Part shown: in pieces, positions 53,599 through 63,187 of the stretch
Position numbering within the stretch: position 1 is the first letter of the stretch
How the letters are laid out: each line of letters opens with the position of its first letter
NCBI GenBank assembly: GCA_046533895.1
Contig: JAWDOK010000004.1
Coordinates: 1 to 64,000, forward strand
Reading direction: 5' to 3'
From: Acidianus hospitalis
GTDB lineage: Archaea > Thermoproteota > Thermoprotei_A > Sulfolobales > Sulfolobaceae
DNA: 64,000 nt
The notes under the pieces: model-generated
The model's input: the letters and a program-made list of their open reading frames with translations, nothing else
Databases searched by the model: none
What the model was told of the DNA's origin: nothing
Program-made: the position numbers and the translations under genes

Positions 53599-53982
53599 TT
53601 AGCTACGTCTTAATGGGCACGTTTGCCAGTATTTTGAGCACAATTTTGCTTGACTCTCTGTAATTATTCTGTTTAATATTTTGCAAGACGCAATAAAGCC
53701 GTTTTCTGTTTTCATAAGTTGAAAGAATTCACAACCGCTATCGATTTTTTCTTGTATCAAACTTATTTTAGGATAAAATTTTATGTCCTGATCTATTTTT
53801 TCATCTTGCTGGAAATTTTCTAATCCTTGTTTTTCCTCTCCTTGATCTACATAGTACCTACAAGTCTTGTATGTTTTAAAACATCTGCTAGCACTTATTA
53901 CTATATCTGAAGGAGAATCCAACATTGGAGAAATACAATATCCATTCTTATAAAAAGGGCATATATCACGTTTCTGCAACAT
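53599..53982 (-). CDS. Unknown protein with two four-cysteine modules
   Basis: A 127-residue protein with eight cysteines in two similar sets: CPFY-x4-C-x17-C-x6-C near residues 8-41, and CEFF followed by three further cysteines ending C-x6-C near 84-122. The first two aromatic residues after the lead cysteine and the final C-x6-C repeat in both. This looks like an internal duplication of a metal or Fe-S binding module also present once in the protein at 49251-49568. It overlaps the next small gene by 17 bases. Confidence 0.75.
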   Translation of the reverse strand: MLQKRDICPFYKNGYCISPMLDSPSDIVISASRCFKTYKTCRYYVDQGEEKQGLENFQQDEKIDQDIKFYPKISLIQEKIDSGCEFFQLMKTENGFIASCKILNRIITESQAKLCSKYWQTCPLRRS

Positions 53983-54160
53983 CCCTCACTATTACATGGA
54001 CTCCTAAGATATCGTCATCTGACAACCCTGGTATATGAATCCTGTTTATATTTATTTTATCAATCTTTTCTACATTTATTTTATCAAGTACTTCTTTTAT
54101 CTTATTCTCATTTACTTTTTTTGAGGAATCTTCAACTATTAAAATATCTGCTATTTTCAT
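53966..54160 (-). CDS. Small acidic unknown protein, 64 aa
   Basis: Starts MKIADILIVEDSS and is charged with a lysine/aspartate-rich middle (KIKEVLDKINVEKIDKI) and a beta-like end (RIHIPGLSDDDILGVHVIVRDV). I use the ATG at 54160; the upstream in-frame extension to 54235 is hydrophobic and would overlap the argS start. Function unknown. It is coupled to the four-cysteine gene downstream and divergent from argS. Confidence 0.6.
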   Translation of the reverse strand: MKIADILIVEDSSKKVNENKIKEVLDKINVEKIDKININRIHIPGLSDDDILGVHVIVRDVAET

Positions 54161-55970
54161 GAATATGGAGTTAAGTAACAAAGAATTAAAAATCAAACCC
54201 TCTAATACCACTTGTGTATGCTTTAGCAAAAGCAAAAGATGAACTAGCCAATTATCTTAGTAATGTACTTAATGTGGATAAGGAAAAAGTTTTAAATAGT
54301 ATTGAATATCCTGCAAAAGAGCAAATAGCAGATTTAGCCTTACCATTACCTTCAGTCACTAAGAAATTTGACATTGAGATTAAAGGAGAATACAACGGGA
54401 GGTTAATAAAAGAAGTTTGGAAAGATGGACTATTCATTAATGCAAGGTTAAATGAAAAGGAGTTATTAAAGGAGATTTTTACAAATTTTTCTGAAAATTA
54501 TGGAATAATTAAGACAGAAAGACCTTTGAGAATAGTGGTTGAACATACAAGTGCTAATCCTATTCATCCTTTACATATAGGACATCTAAGGAATGCCATA
54601 CTTGGAGACACTTTAGCCAAGATGCTCAAAGCTAGAGGACATGAAGTAAATGTTAGATTTTATGTAAATGATAGTGGAAGGCAGGTAGCTTTACTTATTT
54701 ATGGCCTCTCAAAACTAGGATATCCAGATCCACCCAGTGGAGAGAAAAAAGACCAATGGTTAGGACTAATCTATGCAATGACTAATGTTATCCTAGAAAT
54801 TAAGAAAATAAATGAGGAACTAAAGAGCACAACTAACGATTCAGAATATAAGGAAAAAATAGCGAGAAGGGACGAGTTATTAATTTCAGCCTCTGAATTA
54901 AGTAAGAGAAATCAAGAATATTTTAACAAACTTTCTGATCAAATAATGAATGATAAAGATCCAGAAGGCGAAATTTCCAAAATAATAGAGAAGTATGAAA
55001 AAGGAGAAGAAGATATAAAGAAGATAGTAAGAAAATACGTTGATTTTGCATTAGAAGGATTTAAAGAAAGTTTAGAGAAATTGCATATAATGTTTGACAA
55101 TTTCGATTATGAAAGTGATCTTTTATGGAATAATGATGTAAAATTAGTTTTGGATTTTGCATTAACCTCTGTTGCTAAAATTAACTATAAGGGCACTGCA
55201 GCATTAGATTTACAAAATTATATTGACGACGATATTAGGAAGGAGATAAGAATTCCTAAAGGATTAGAAATACCCCCGCTAGTCTTAATGAGATCTGATG
55301 GTACAACATTATATACAGTTAGGGACATAGCATACACTATTTATAAATTTAGACAATTTAATGCAGACGAGGTAATAAATGTAATAGCTGAACAGCAATC
55401 CGTGCCACAAATGCAATTAAGAGCTGCTTTATATATATTGGGATGGAAAAAATTTGCTATCAATTTGATTCATTTCTCATACGGAATGGTAACATTACAA
55501 GGAATGAAAATGAGTGGAAGACTAGGTAAGTATATTTCGCTGGACGAGGTGTACGATAAAGTAGCTGAAGTAGTTAAGGCAAAAATTGAGGAGAAAAAAG
55601 GAATATTGGAGAATCTTAATGAAATAGTTAATTCTGCTATAAGATATGCTATAATTTCGGTGTCTGCAAATAAGCCTGTATCGTTCGATGTAAAAAGAGT
55701 TGCAAATTTTGAAGAGAATAGCGGTCCTTATTTACAATATACATATGCTAGGGCTTACAACATATTATCTAAATCTACAGAAAATCTAGATATTTCTAAA
55801 ATAGACGAGAATGAGTTAAAGAACGAGAAAAGAACGCTTCTTTTAATGATAGCCAAATTCCCAGATATATTTATCAATTCCGTAGATCATTTACAGCCTG
55901 AAGTTCTTACAGTATTTTTAAGAAGACTTGCGGATGTATTTAATTCATGGTATGATAAAGAAAGAGTCCT

Positions 55971-56363
<393 letters not shown>

Positions 56364-56543
56364 AAACGCTCACCGTAGTATAGTTGCCAATTCGCGTTTA
56401 AAAGTATTGGTAAATCGTCAATAATTGAAAGATTTTCTCTATTAATGTAATAGGAATGAAAGTAATTAAACAGAAAAAATTTCAGAGTATTTAATCTCAT
56501 ATATAAGGAAAAAATTATATGTCTTCATAATAAAATAATACTT

Positions 56544-56741
56544 TCATATTTTCTTTATATTTTGTTTTATCTTATTTATTAGATCCTCTGGTATTTGTGA
56601 AATTCCGTGAGCTGATTTAGCGTGAACTCTAAGGATTTCTAATAATTCTTCTTCGCTCGACGAACCTTTTATTTCAAATCCGCAGTTCATTCCTATCGAT
56701 TTGCATTCGAAGTAATACTTTTTCTTTGAAAATAGCTTCAT
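56544..56741 (-). CDS. DUF1059-like small protein, single domain
   Basis: A 65-residue protein matching the DUF1059 pattern: YYFECKSIGMNCGFEIKGSSSEEELLEILRVHAKSAHG then a helical end. The two conserved cysteines (FEC and NCG) and the histidine in HAKSAHG could bind a metal. Function unknown. It is divergent from a two-copy DUF1059 gene. Its neighbourhood between the integrase scar and the RNR gene may be part of the old element. Confidence 0.75.
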   Translation of the reverse strand: MKLFSKKKYYFECKSIGMNCGFEIKGSSSEEELLEILRVHAKSAHGISQIPEDLINKIKQNIKKI

Positions 56742-56828
56742 AAGAATATAGGCACATTACTTGTATTAACACATGTGTTAGAAATCTTCTAACTAATCCT
56801 TTTGTATTATTTCCCCTTATAATGCATT

Positions 56829-57185
56829 ATGAAATACACATTTAGTTGTGCAGATATAGGGATGAACTGTGGATTTGAGATAATAAATGCAGGAAGCGAA
56901 GAGGAGCTATTAGAAATGTTAAAAACTCATGCAAAAATTGATCATGGGATAACATCAATTCCGCCAGAATTAATAGATAAGATAAAGAAAGCTATTAGAA
57001 AGTCTGGTAAATATTCATTTAGTTGTGCAGATATTGGAATGAATTGTGGATTTGAGATAATAGGAGCTTCAAGTGAAGATGAGTTACTTCAGCAATTAAG
57101 CATTCATGCAAGAATGAGCCATAAGATGAGCAATATTCCTCAAGATACAATAAATGCTATAAAACAGAAAATAAAGGTAAGTTAA
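56829..57185 (+). CDS. Tandem DUF1059-like protein
   Basis: A 118-residue protein made of two copies of the same unit: FSCADIGMNCGFEI at residues 5-18 and again near 64-77, each followed by a helix with an Ala/His stretch (THAKIDHG; IHARMSHK). The two halves are clearly internal duplicates. Function unknown; the conserved cysteines and histidine suggest metal binding. It pairs with the single-domain gene on the other side of an 87-base gap. Confidence 0.78.
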   Translation: MKYTFSCADIGMNCGFEIINAGSEEELLEMLKTHAKIDHGITSIPPELIDKIKKAIRKSGKYSFSCADIGMNCGFEIIGASSEDELLQQLSIHARMSHKMSNIPQDTINAIKQKIKVS

Positions 57186-57219
57186 AACTAATACATTTTT
57201 TAGTCTTTTTCTTCTGTTT

Positions 57220-57261
57220 CCGTGGTCATACCTTTACTTGTCACGGTTATCTAATTAAATG
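57220..57261 (+). promoter_or_regulatory. nrdJ promoter with a dyad
   Basis: CCGTG (57220-57224) and CACGG (57242-57246) form a separated inverted repeat immediately upstream of a TATA-like CTAATTAAATG. Transcription would begin close to the nrdJ start, implying a short or absent leader. The dyad is a candidate operator; no regulator is assigned. Confidence 0.45.
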
Positions 57262-57278
57262 TTAGAAAATAATATAAT

Positions 57279-59804
57279 ATGATAGCAATGCAAACTAGTA
57301 CTGTAAGTTTATTATCGCTCAATAAGATTAAAGTGATAAAGAGAGACGGCAGAAAGGAGGAATTTAAGTTAGAGAAAATTTTAGTAAAAATAGGTTTTGT
57401 TCCTTCTGAAGTTATAGATGGTATAGCTAATGATATAATTCAAAACTCTAAAGATAACACGATTGATACAAGGACCATTGCAGATATCGTAGAGAGGAAT
57501 TTGATAGAAAATTCTTTGGAGCATCAGGAATTAATGGATTTAGCAAAGAAGTACGTTTTAGCCAGGGTTTATAATCACGTTTATGGAAAGGGCAAATGGA
57601 AAGAGTTTGATCCAAAAGATCTTTTACTTACTTATAATGCACTTAAAGTCCTTGAAGCAAGATATTTACTAAAAGATCCCAATACATTACGTTACATAGA
57701 AACTCCTCAAATGATGTTCAGGAGAGTTGCAAAATACTTAGCTAGTGTAGAGCTAAAGTATGGCAAATCAGAGAGTGAAGTAAAAGCTCTAGAGGAGAAG
57801 TTCTATGACATTATGAGCAATCTTAGATTCTTACCTAATACACCAACTTTAATGAATAGTGGAACTAGACTGGGAATTTTGTCAGCGTGCTTCGTAATTC
57901 CGGTCAGAGATTCAATGACTACACCAGAGGGCGACGGAATCTATGATGCTCTAAGAGCGATGGCCTTAGTTCATCAGCAAGGAGGAGGTACAGGTTTTGA
58001 TTTTTCAGAGCTTAGACCTAAAGGGGATGTAGTGGCTTCAACAGCTGGCGTCGCTTCTGGACCAGTATCATTTATGAAAATATTTGATGTTTCAACTGAC
58101 GTAGTAAAGCAAGGAGGAAAAAGAAGAGGAGCTAACATGGGTGTAATGCATGTGTGGCACGCTGAAATTGAGGATTTCATTAATTCTAAATCTGGTAAGC
58201 TTAAGGACGTCCAATTGCAGAATTTTAACATTTCCGTAGGTGTTTATGACTATTTTATGGAAAAAGTTGAGAGAGGCGAAGAAGTTCCGTTAATTACTCC
58301 CAGGAAGACTAGAATTCCTGGAACAGATCATGATTACTATATAAATAAAGCAAGAAACTATATGAGCGAAGAGTGGGTTCAAGAAGAGATATTAAACGAA
58401 TTAGAAGAAAAAGGTGGAGCAGTTTGGCTTGACGAGAGTAAGATAATTACTGTGGATGAAGCCCTAGTTATAGCGGAAAAAGAAGGTGCTATAATAAGGT
58501 GGATAAACGCGAGATCTCTCTTTAATGAGATAGTAAGAAGTGCTTGGGATAGCGGAGATCCTGGGTTATTATTTATAGACGAGATAAATAGGAGGCATCC
58601 AGTTTGGTACTTAGGGAAAATTAATGCTACCAATCCTTGTGGGGAAGAACCCTTATTACCTTGGGAGTCATGTAATTTAGGTTCTATTAATTTAGAGAAG
58701 TTTGTTAAGGAGACGGAAAATGGTAAATATATAGATTGGGACGGATTGGCTGAGACAATAAAATATGCCGTTAGACTTCTGGACAATGTAATTGATGCTA
58801 ATAAGTATCCGCTTAAGCAGATAGAGCAAGCTACTAAGAGTACTAGAAAAGTAGGCTTAGGAGTTATGGGCTTGGCAAGAATGCTAATAAAGCTTGGTAT
58901 ACCTTATGATAGCGTAGATGCAATATACTTATCGTATCAAGTGGCCAAGTTTATTTATTATCATGCGTTTAAGACTTCAATAGAGTTAGCTAAAGAAAAA
59001 TGCTCTTTCCCCGTATATGATCCGTTAAGATATCATGATATATGGGAATCCGCTAGACCATTCGAATACTTGCTTGAAGTTACTAAGGTGGAAGGTAAAC
59101 CTTCTGAGTATGTTCGTAAGTTAACTGCAATTGTCGATAAACTTGACTTTTCCGAACTTAAGGCAGAAAGAATTAAGCATGGTTTGAGAAATGCTACTGT
59201 AGTTTCTGTAGCACCTACTGGTACTATATCAATAATTGCCGGAACTTCATCGTCTATAGAGCCTTTATTCGCATTAGCCTTCATTAGGAATGTCGCAGTT
59301 GGCAAGTTTATGGAGATTGATTCTTTATTCTTGGAGTACTTGAGGAAGTATGAATTAGATAATCCAGAAGTTGTAAAGAAGGTTGCTGAGACTGGAACTG
59401 TTGGAGAAAACATGTTTATGCCAGCAACAATTAGGAAACTATTCAGGACTGCCCATGAAGTTCCTCCAGAATTTCATTTATTACATCAAGCAGCCTGGCA
59501 ACAATGGAATGATTCTGGTACTTCTAAAACTATAAACTTAAGGTCTGAAGAGCCTCCAGAAACTGTAGAGAGAGTATATTTAATGGCATGGAAATTAGGA
59601 GTTAAAGGCATAACGGTTTATAGGGATAAGAGCAAATCACAACAAGTAATATACTTTGGAATAAAGAAGGAAAGGGAAGAGAAGGAGAAAAGAGAACAGG
59701 AAAAGAAGCAACAGCAAATAATTCCATCGTCATTTAGGATGGAAAAGAAATTTGTCGAAGTAGATGAAAACTACGCAGGCGGATGTAAGACTTGTGAACT
59801 ATAA
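57279..59804 (+). CDS. nrdJ: Adenosylcobalamin-dependent (class II) ribonucleotide reductase
   Basis: Reduces ribonucleotides to deoxyribonucleotides with a B12 radical. The 841 residues have an N-terminal ATP-cone (KVIKRDGRKEEFKLEKI), the first redox cysteine in LSACFVIPVRD, GGTGFDFSELRPKG, the active-site NPCGEEPLLPWESCNLGSINLE, VAPTGTISIIAG and a C-terminal CKTCEL for thiol exchange. No intein is seen. It starts at the ATG at 57279, with another at 57288. Confidence 0.96.
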   Translation: MIAMQTSTVSLLSLNKIKVIKRDGRKEEFKLEKILVKIGFVPSEVIDGIANDIIQNSKDNTIDTRTIADIVERNLIENSLEHQELMDLAKKYVLARVYNHVYGKGKWKEFDPKDLLLTYNALKVLEARYLLKDPNTLRYIETPQMMFRRVAKYLASVELKYGKSESEVKALEEKFYDIMSNLRFLPNTPTLMNSGTRLGILSACFVIPVRDSMTTPEGDGIYDALRAMALVHQQGGGTGFDFSELRPKGDVVASTAGVASGPVSFMKIFDVSTDVVKQGGKRRGANMGVMHVWHAEIEDFINSKSGKLKDVQLQNFNISVGVYDYFMEKVERGEEVPLITPRKTRIPGTDHDYYINKARNYMSEEWVQEEILNELEEKGGAVWLDESKIITVDEALVIAEKEGAIIRWINARSLFNEIVRSAWDSGDPGLLFIDEINRRHPVWYLGKINATNPCGEEPLLPWESCNLGSINLEKFVKETENGKYIDWDGLAETIKYAVRLLDNVIDANKYPLKQIEQATKSTRKVGLGVMGLARMLIKLGIPYDSVDAIYLSYQVAKFIYYHAFKTSIELAKEKCSFPVYDPLRYHDIWESARPFEYLLEVTKVEGKPSEYVRKLTAIVDKLDFSELKAERIKHGLRNATVVSVAPTGTISIIAGTSSSIEPLFALAFIRNVAVGKFMEIDSLFLEYLRKYELDNPEVVKKVAETGTVGENMFMPATIRKLFRTAHEVPPEFHLLHQAAWQQWNDSGTSKTINLRSEEPPETVERVYLMAWKLGVKGITVYRDKSKSQQVIYFGIKKEREEKEKREQEKKQQQIIPSSFRMEKKFVEVDENYAGGCKTCEL

Positions 59805-59852
59805 TGCAAAATATTTTTATATTTCTTTATCATATTTTCAATTGATAAACTC

Positions 59853-60227
59853 ATGTCTATTACTCCTCCATGTGAGATTTCAGTAAAGGAGATCTTGCCT
59901 GCAGTGAGGTCTATAATTGCTACAAAGCTTGTAAAAGAGAAAGGTCTTCCATTATATGAGGCAGCAAAGAAAATGGGCATAACGCCAGCAGCGGTGGCAA
60001 ATTATATGAATAAAAAGAGAGGCAATAGCGTTAGAGAGCTCATAGAACATGATAAGAAAATGATGGAAATGATAACTGACTTTGTTGAGAAAGTATATAT
60101 AGGGACTAACGAAGATCTATCAAACTATTATTGTATGTTATGCTCTGAAGGTAAGAAAGTTCTTAAGCGTAGCGGTATAGATGTTCCTTTATGCGCTTAT
60201 GAATCGTCCCTTATGCTTAAGCAATAA
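59853..60227 (+). CDS. HTH transcription regulator with C-terminal cysteines
   Basis: A 124-residue protein with a helix-turn-helix (about 33-65: LYEAAKKMGITPAAVANYMNKKRG) and cysteines at N-terminal PPCE and in YYCMLC and PLCAYE, which could hold a metal or Fe-S cluster for sensing. It resembles predicted archaeal regulators of the COG2522 type. It follows nrdJ with a TATA-like element in between, so it may be separate; a link to RNR control is inference only. Confidence 0.75.
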   Translation: MSITPPCEISVKEILPAVRSIIATKLVKEKGLPLYEAAKKMGITPAAVANYMNKKRGNSVRELIEHDKKMMEMITDFVEKVYIGTNEDLSNYYCMLCSEGKKVLKRSGIDVPLCAYESSLMLKQ

Positions 60228-61287
60228 TTTTTCTTCTTAAATAAGGTTCTATTAATCTTCTTATTTTTATTTTAACGTTTTTTATTCCCCATTTTCTTAT
60301 TGGAATTCTTACTCTATCGAATTCTGTGACTAGCTCTTCTCCGTCGGCTGTAGCGCTGTCTATTCTTCCAGAAAAAATTAGTGTCGAAATTACGTCATCA
60401 TCAGAGAAATTCTCTAAAATTAATAGCAACTCGCCATTTTTATAATCAAAATACAGAGGAATTACGGACGATGGTTCTATTTTATAAATACTTACGTTAT
60501 ATTTAGGTTTACAATCTAATCTAATTATGTTGTTTTTAAGATCCCATGAAATTCTTGCAGGCTTAATTTCTTTCCATATTCTCGATTTGATAATATATAC
60601 TTGTCTCTCGCTTTCTATTTCTATCTTTCCTAGATTGAATTTTATGTTAAACGGGTCGGAAGAAATTATAGATAATGCTGTATCTGATTGTAGTGATATA
60701 AAGCTTGATGCACTTATAGGATATCTACTTTCCTCAATATAGAAAGGATTTAGGAAGTAAAATTTGGGGTTATAAAAGTTACTTTCTATTTTATATCCTG
60801 CAAGTTCGTATCCCTGTGTTGGAATATTGAGTTTTTCAGTTATTTCTCCGGGGCGAAAATAGTACCATTTTTCATCTATTAACGCTTTCCTATCCCAAGG
60901 AGATGGATTAAAATATCCTTCTCCTTCATCACAAGGTATTAGATCTTTAACTAAGTTTATAAGTGACTTCTCGTTTATTTTAGTAAAACTCCAAGGTATT
61001 GCATTTATTTCTAATGGGGTAAAAACTACAAAAGGGCCTTTTATGATATCTTCTCCTTCAGCTAATATTTCGCTTCCATCTACTCCTATTATTTTTGCTT
61101 TATATTTCCATAGAACTTTCTTAGCATTAGATAGTTTAAGAAGTTGAGGCAATTGGGCTATATTTAAATCTTCATCCTTTAATTTAACTGTATCAATATT
61201 GGCAAACGGAATGGAAAAATTTATCATTGATGGTCCGACAAATGCCTTTTCGTCATCTCTCGGGTTCGGGGGTAATTCTTCATCCAT
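60217..61287 (-). CDS. Unknown 356-residue beta-rich protein
   Basis: Not recognised. Dominated by beta strands and aromatic residues with a proline-rich N-terminus (DEELPPNPRDDEK), YFNPSPWDRKALIDEKWYYFRPGEI near 135, and a basic C-terminus (KIRRLIEPYLRRKIIA). No signal peptide or membrane span is seen. It might be a carbohydrate-related beta-sandwich domain, but nothing specific supports that. It overlaps the start of gatE's end by eight bases, so it is cotranscribed with gatDE. Confidence 0.7.
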   Translation of the reverse strand: MDEELPPNPRDDEKAFVGPSMINFSIPFANIDTVKLKDEDLNIAQLPQLLKLSNAKKVLWKYKAKIIGVDGSEILAEGEDIIKGPFVVFTPLEINAIPWSFTKINEKSLINLVKDLIPCDEGEGYFNPSPWDRKALIDEKWYYFRPGEITEKLNIPTQGYELAGYKIESNFYNPKFYFLNPFYIEESRYPISASSFISLQSDTALSIISSDPFNIKFNLGKIEIESERQVYIIKSRIWKEIKPARISWDLKNNIIRLDCKPKYNVSIYKIEPSSVIPLYFDYKNGELLLILENFSDDDVISTLIFSGRIDSATADGEELVTEFDRVRIPIRKWGIKNVKIKIRRLIEPYLRRKIIA

Positions 61288-63187
61288 TAATCCTTTCTAA
61301 TTCTCTCCTAATTAAATCTGCTACTCTTTTTCCGTCAGCTCTTCCTCTAACCTTAGACATTACTTTGCCCATTAATATGTTAAATGCCTTATCCCTCTTT
61401 TTGATTATTTCCTCCTTAGACGTTTCTACAGTTTCCTTAACAATTTTCTCTAGCTCTTCTTCACTTAAAGAAGAGAAGATAGTAATAATTTTATCAATGT
61501 TAACATTCTCTCCTTCTTTTCTCTCTTTGCTATACTTTAAAAGTATCTCTGGTATGGAATCTTTTGATATTTTACCAGAATTTAAAGCATTAAATATGCT
61601 TTCTAGCACGTCATCAGTAATTGCCTCTGGATCTCCTCCTTGAGACTTTAATGATTTTATCGTATTCTCTAAGGTAGTTGCTATAACAACTGGTGGTACT
61701 TTAGGATACTTCTTAACGAAGTAATCAAACGAATCTAATCTAGGGCTATTTAGAACTTGTTTAGCTAACTCTTCACTTAAACCAAGGTTAATTAAGCTTT
61801 TTAATTTTTCCTCAGGAGTAGGTGGAATAATTTCTTTTGCTTTTTTAATTAGATCCTCAGTTATTCTTATTGGAGGAATATCAGTCTCCGGATACATTCT
61901 TGCCGCTCCAGGCTGTGGTCTTAAGAACCTTGTGGTACCATCTTCATTAGCTCCTCTAGTTTCCTTAGGTACTCCTTCTAAGGCATATAATAATCTATCT
62001 TTGATTACTTGAACTGCTATATCCAATTTAGATTTTTCTCCTACAATTAATATAAAACCGTCATCGTCTTTTACGTTCAATTCATCTTTTACCTTGTTTA
62101 CCTCCTCTTGAGATATTCCATAGTTAGGTAATTCGTCAATGTGGAATATTCCTCCTAATCCTGCAAGTACTTTCACATAATCAGAAACTTCCGTGCCAAA
62201 TCTCCTATTTGGCATTAGTTCTATACCAAATATTCCCTTGAAATGCGGAACTTTTATTCCGTAAACTTTGCCTCCTTTCTTTAACTCTCTTAAGATTACA
62301 TTGCTTTTGGTTTCCTTAAATAATTCTGTTAGATCTTTAACTACATATCCTGAGGATAAATTTTCTTTTGTAGCACCACGTCTTATTAGCTCATCCTTTA
62401 TTTCTAAAAGTTTTAATTGTCTCATTGCCTCGTACTCTATCAGCTTAGGTATCAAATCGAGTTCCTGAACACCTTTTATTTCAGTTTTTACACCGCCAAT
62501 TATTGATATATTTAAGTCTTGCCTTATAGTTCCTAGTCCTCTCTTTACTCTCCCAGTTAATCTTAGCATTTGTCCTATTTTTAGTGCTACTCTTTTTGCT
62601 TGTTCTGGACTATGAATATCTGGCCCAGTTGAAATTTCTATTAATGGAATTCCTAGTCTATCTAAATTATAAATAACGGAATCCTTAGTATCTTCAATTT
62701 TCCTAGCAGCATCTTCTTCTATCGCAATAGTTTGAATGCTAACTTTTCCATCCTCGTCTTCTACATATCCGCCAAGCCCTACTATTGATGTCCTTTGAAA
62801 ACCAGAAGTATTTGATCCGTCTATCACTACTTTTCTCATGACGTATACTTCGTCAACTGGTGTTCCGTGAAACGCTAGAGTCATTGCTAATCCTATTAAT
62901 AATGCTTCCTCGCTCATTCTATGAGGAGGTTCTTCATCACATTCTACTAAACATGTAGCTTGTTGAGGTATTCTATATACATATTTCTTATTTTTCTCCC
63001 ACTCAAATAATGCAGCTACGTCTATTTCTCCTGTTTCACTAAATACTGGTCTTAAATATCTTTCTAATGTGTTTTTATATTCTTCACTAAGTATAGTCGG
63101 ACAATTACAAAATAGTTTTGTAGACGTATCCAGCTGTTGGTGAATTTCTAATCCTACTTTTAGCCCGAGCTTATTATAGTCAATCAT
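61280..63187 (-). CDS. gatE: Glu-tRNA(Gln) amidotransferase subunit E
   Basis: Together with GatD converts Glu-tRNA(Gln) to Gln-tRNA(Gln) in archaea. The 635 residues begin LGLKVGLEIHQQLDTSTKLFC, carry KRGLGTIRQDLNISI, a DRLLYALEGVPKETR insertion domain and end in the helical GatB/YqeY domain (FNILMGKVMSKVRGRADGKRVADLIRRELE). Length is typical of GatE. It overlaps gatD by eight bases. Confidence 0.96.
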   Translation of the reverse strand: MIDYNKLGLKVGLEIHQQLDTSTKLFCNCPTILSEEYKNTLERYLRPVFSETGEIDVAALFEWEKNKKYVYRIPQQATCLVECDEEPPHRMSEEALLIGLAMTLAFHGTPVDEVYVMRKVVIDGSNTSGFQRTSIVGLGGYVEDEDGKVSIQTIAIEEDAARKIEDTKDSVIYNLDRLGIPLIEISTGPDIHSPEQAKRVALKIGQMLRLTGRVKRGLGTIRQDLNISIIGGVKTEIKGVQELDLIPKLIEYEAMRQLKLLEIKDELIRRGATKENLSSGYVVKDLTELFKETKSNVILRELKKGGKVYGIKVPHFKGIFGIELMPNRRFGTEVSDYVKVLAGLGGIFHIDELPNYGISQEEVNKVKDELNVKDDDGFILIVGEKSKLDIAVQVIKDRLLYALEGVPKETRGANEDGTTRFLRPQPGAARMYPETDIPPIRITEDLIKKAKEIIPPTPEEKLKSLINLGLSEELAKQVLNSPRLDSFDYFVKKYPKVPPVVIATTLENTIKSLKSQGGDPEAITDDVLESIFNALNSGKISKDSIPEILLKYSKERKEGENVNIDKIITIFSSLSEEELEKIVKETVETSKEEIIKKRDKAFNILMGKVMSKVRGRADGKRVADLIRRELERING

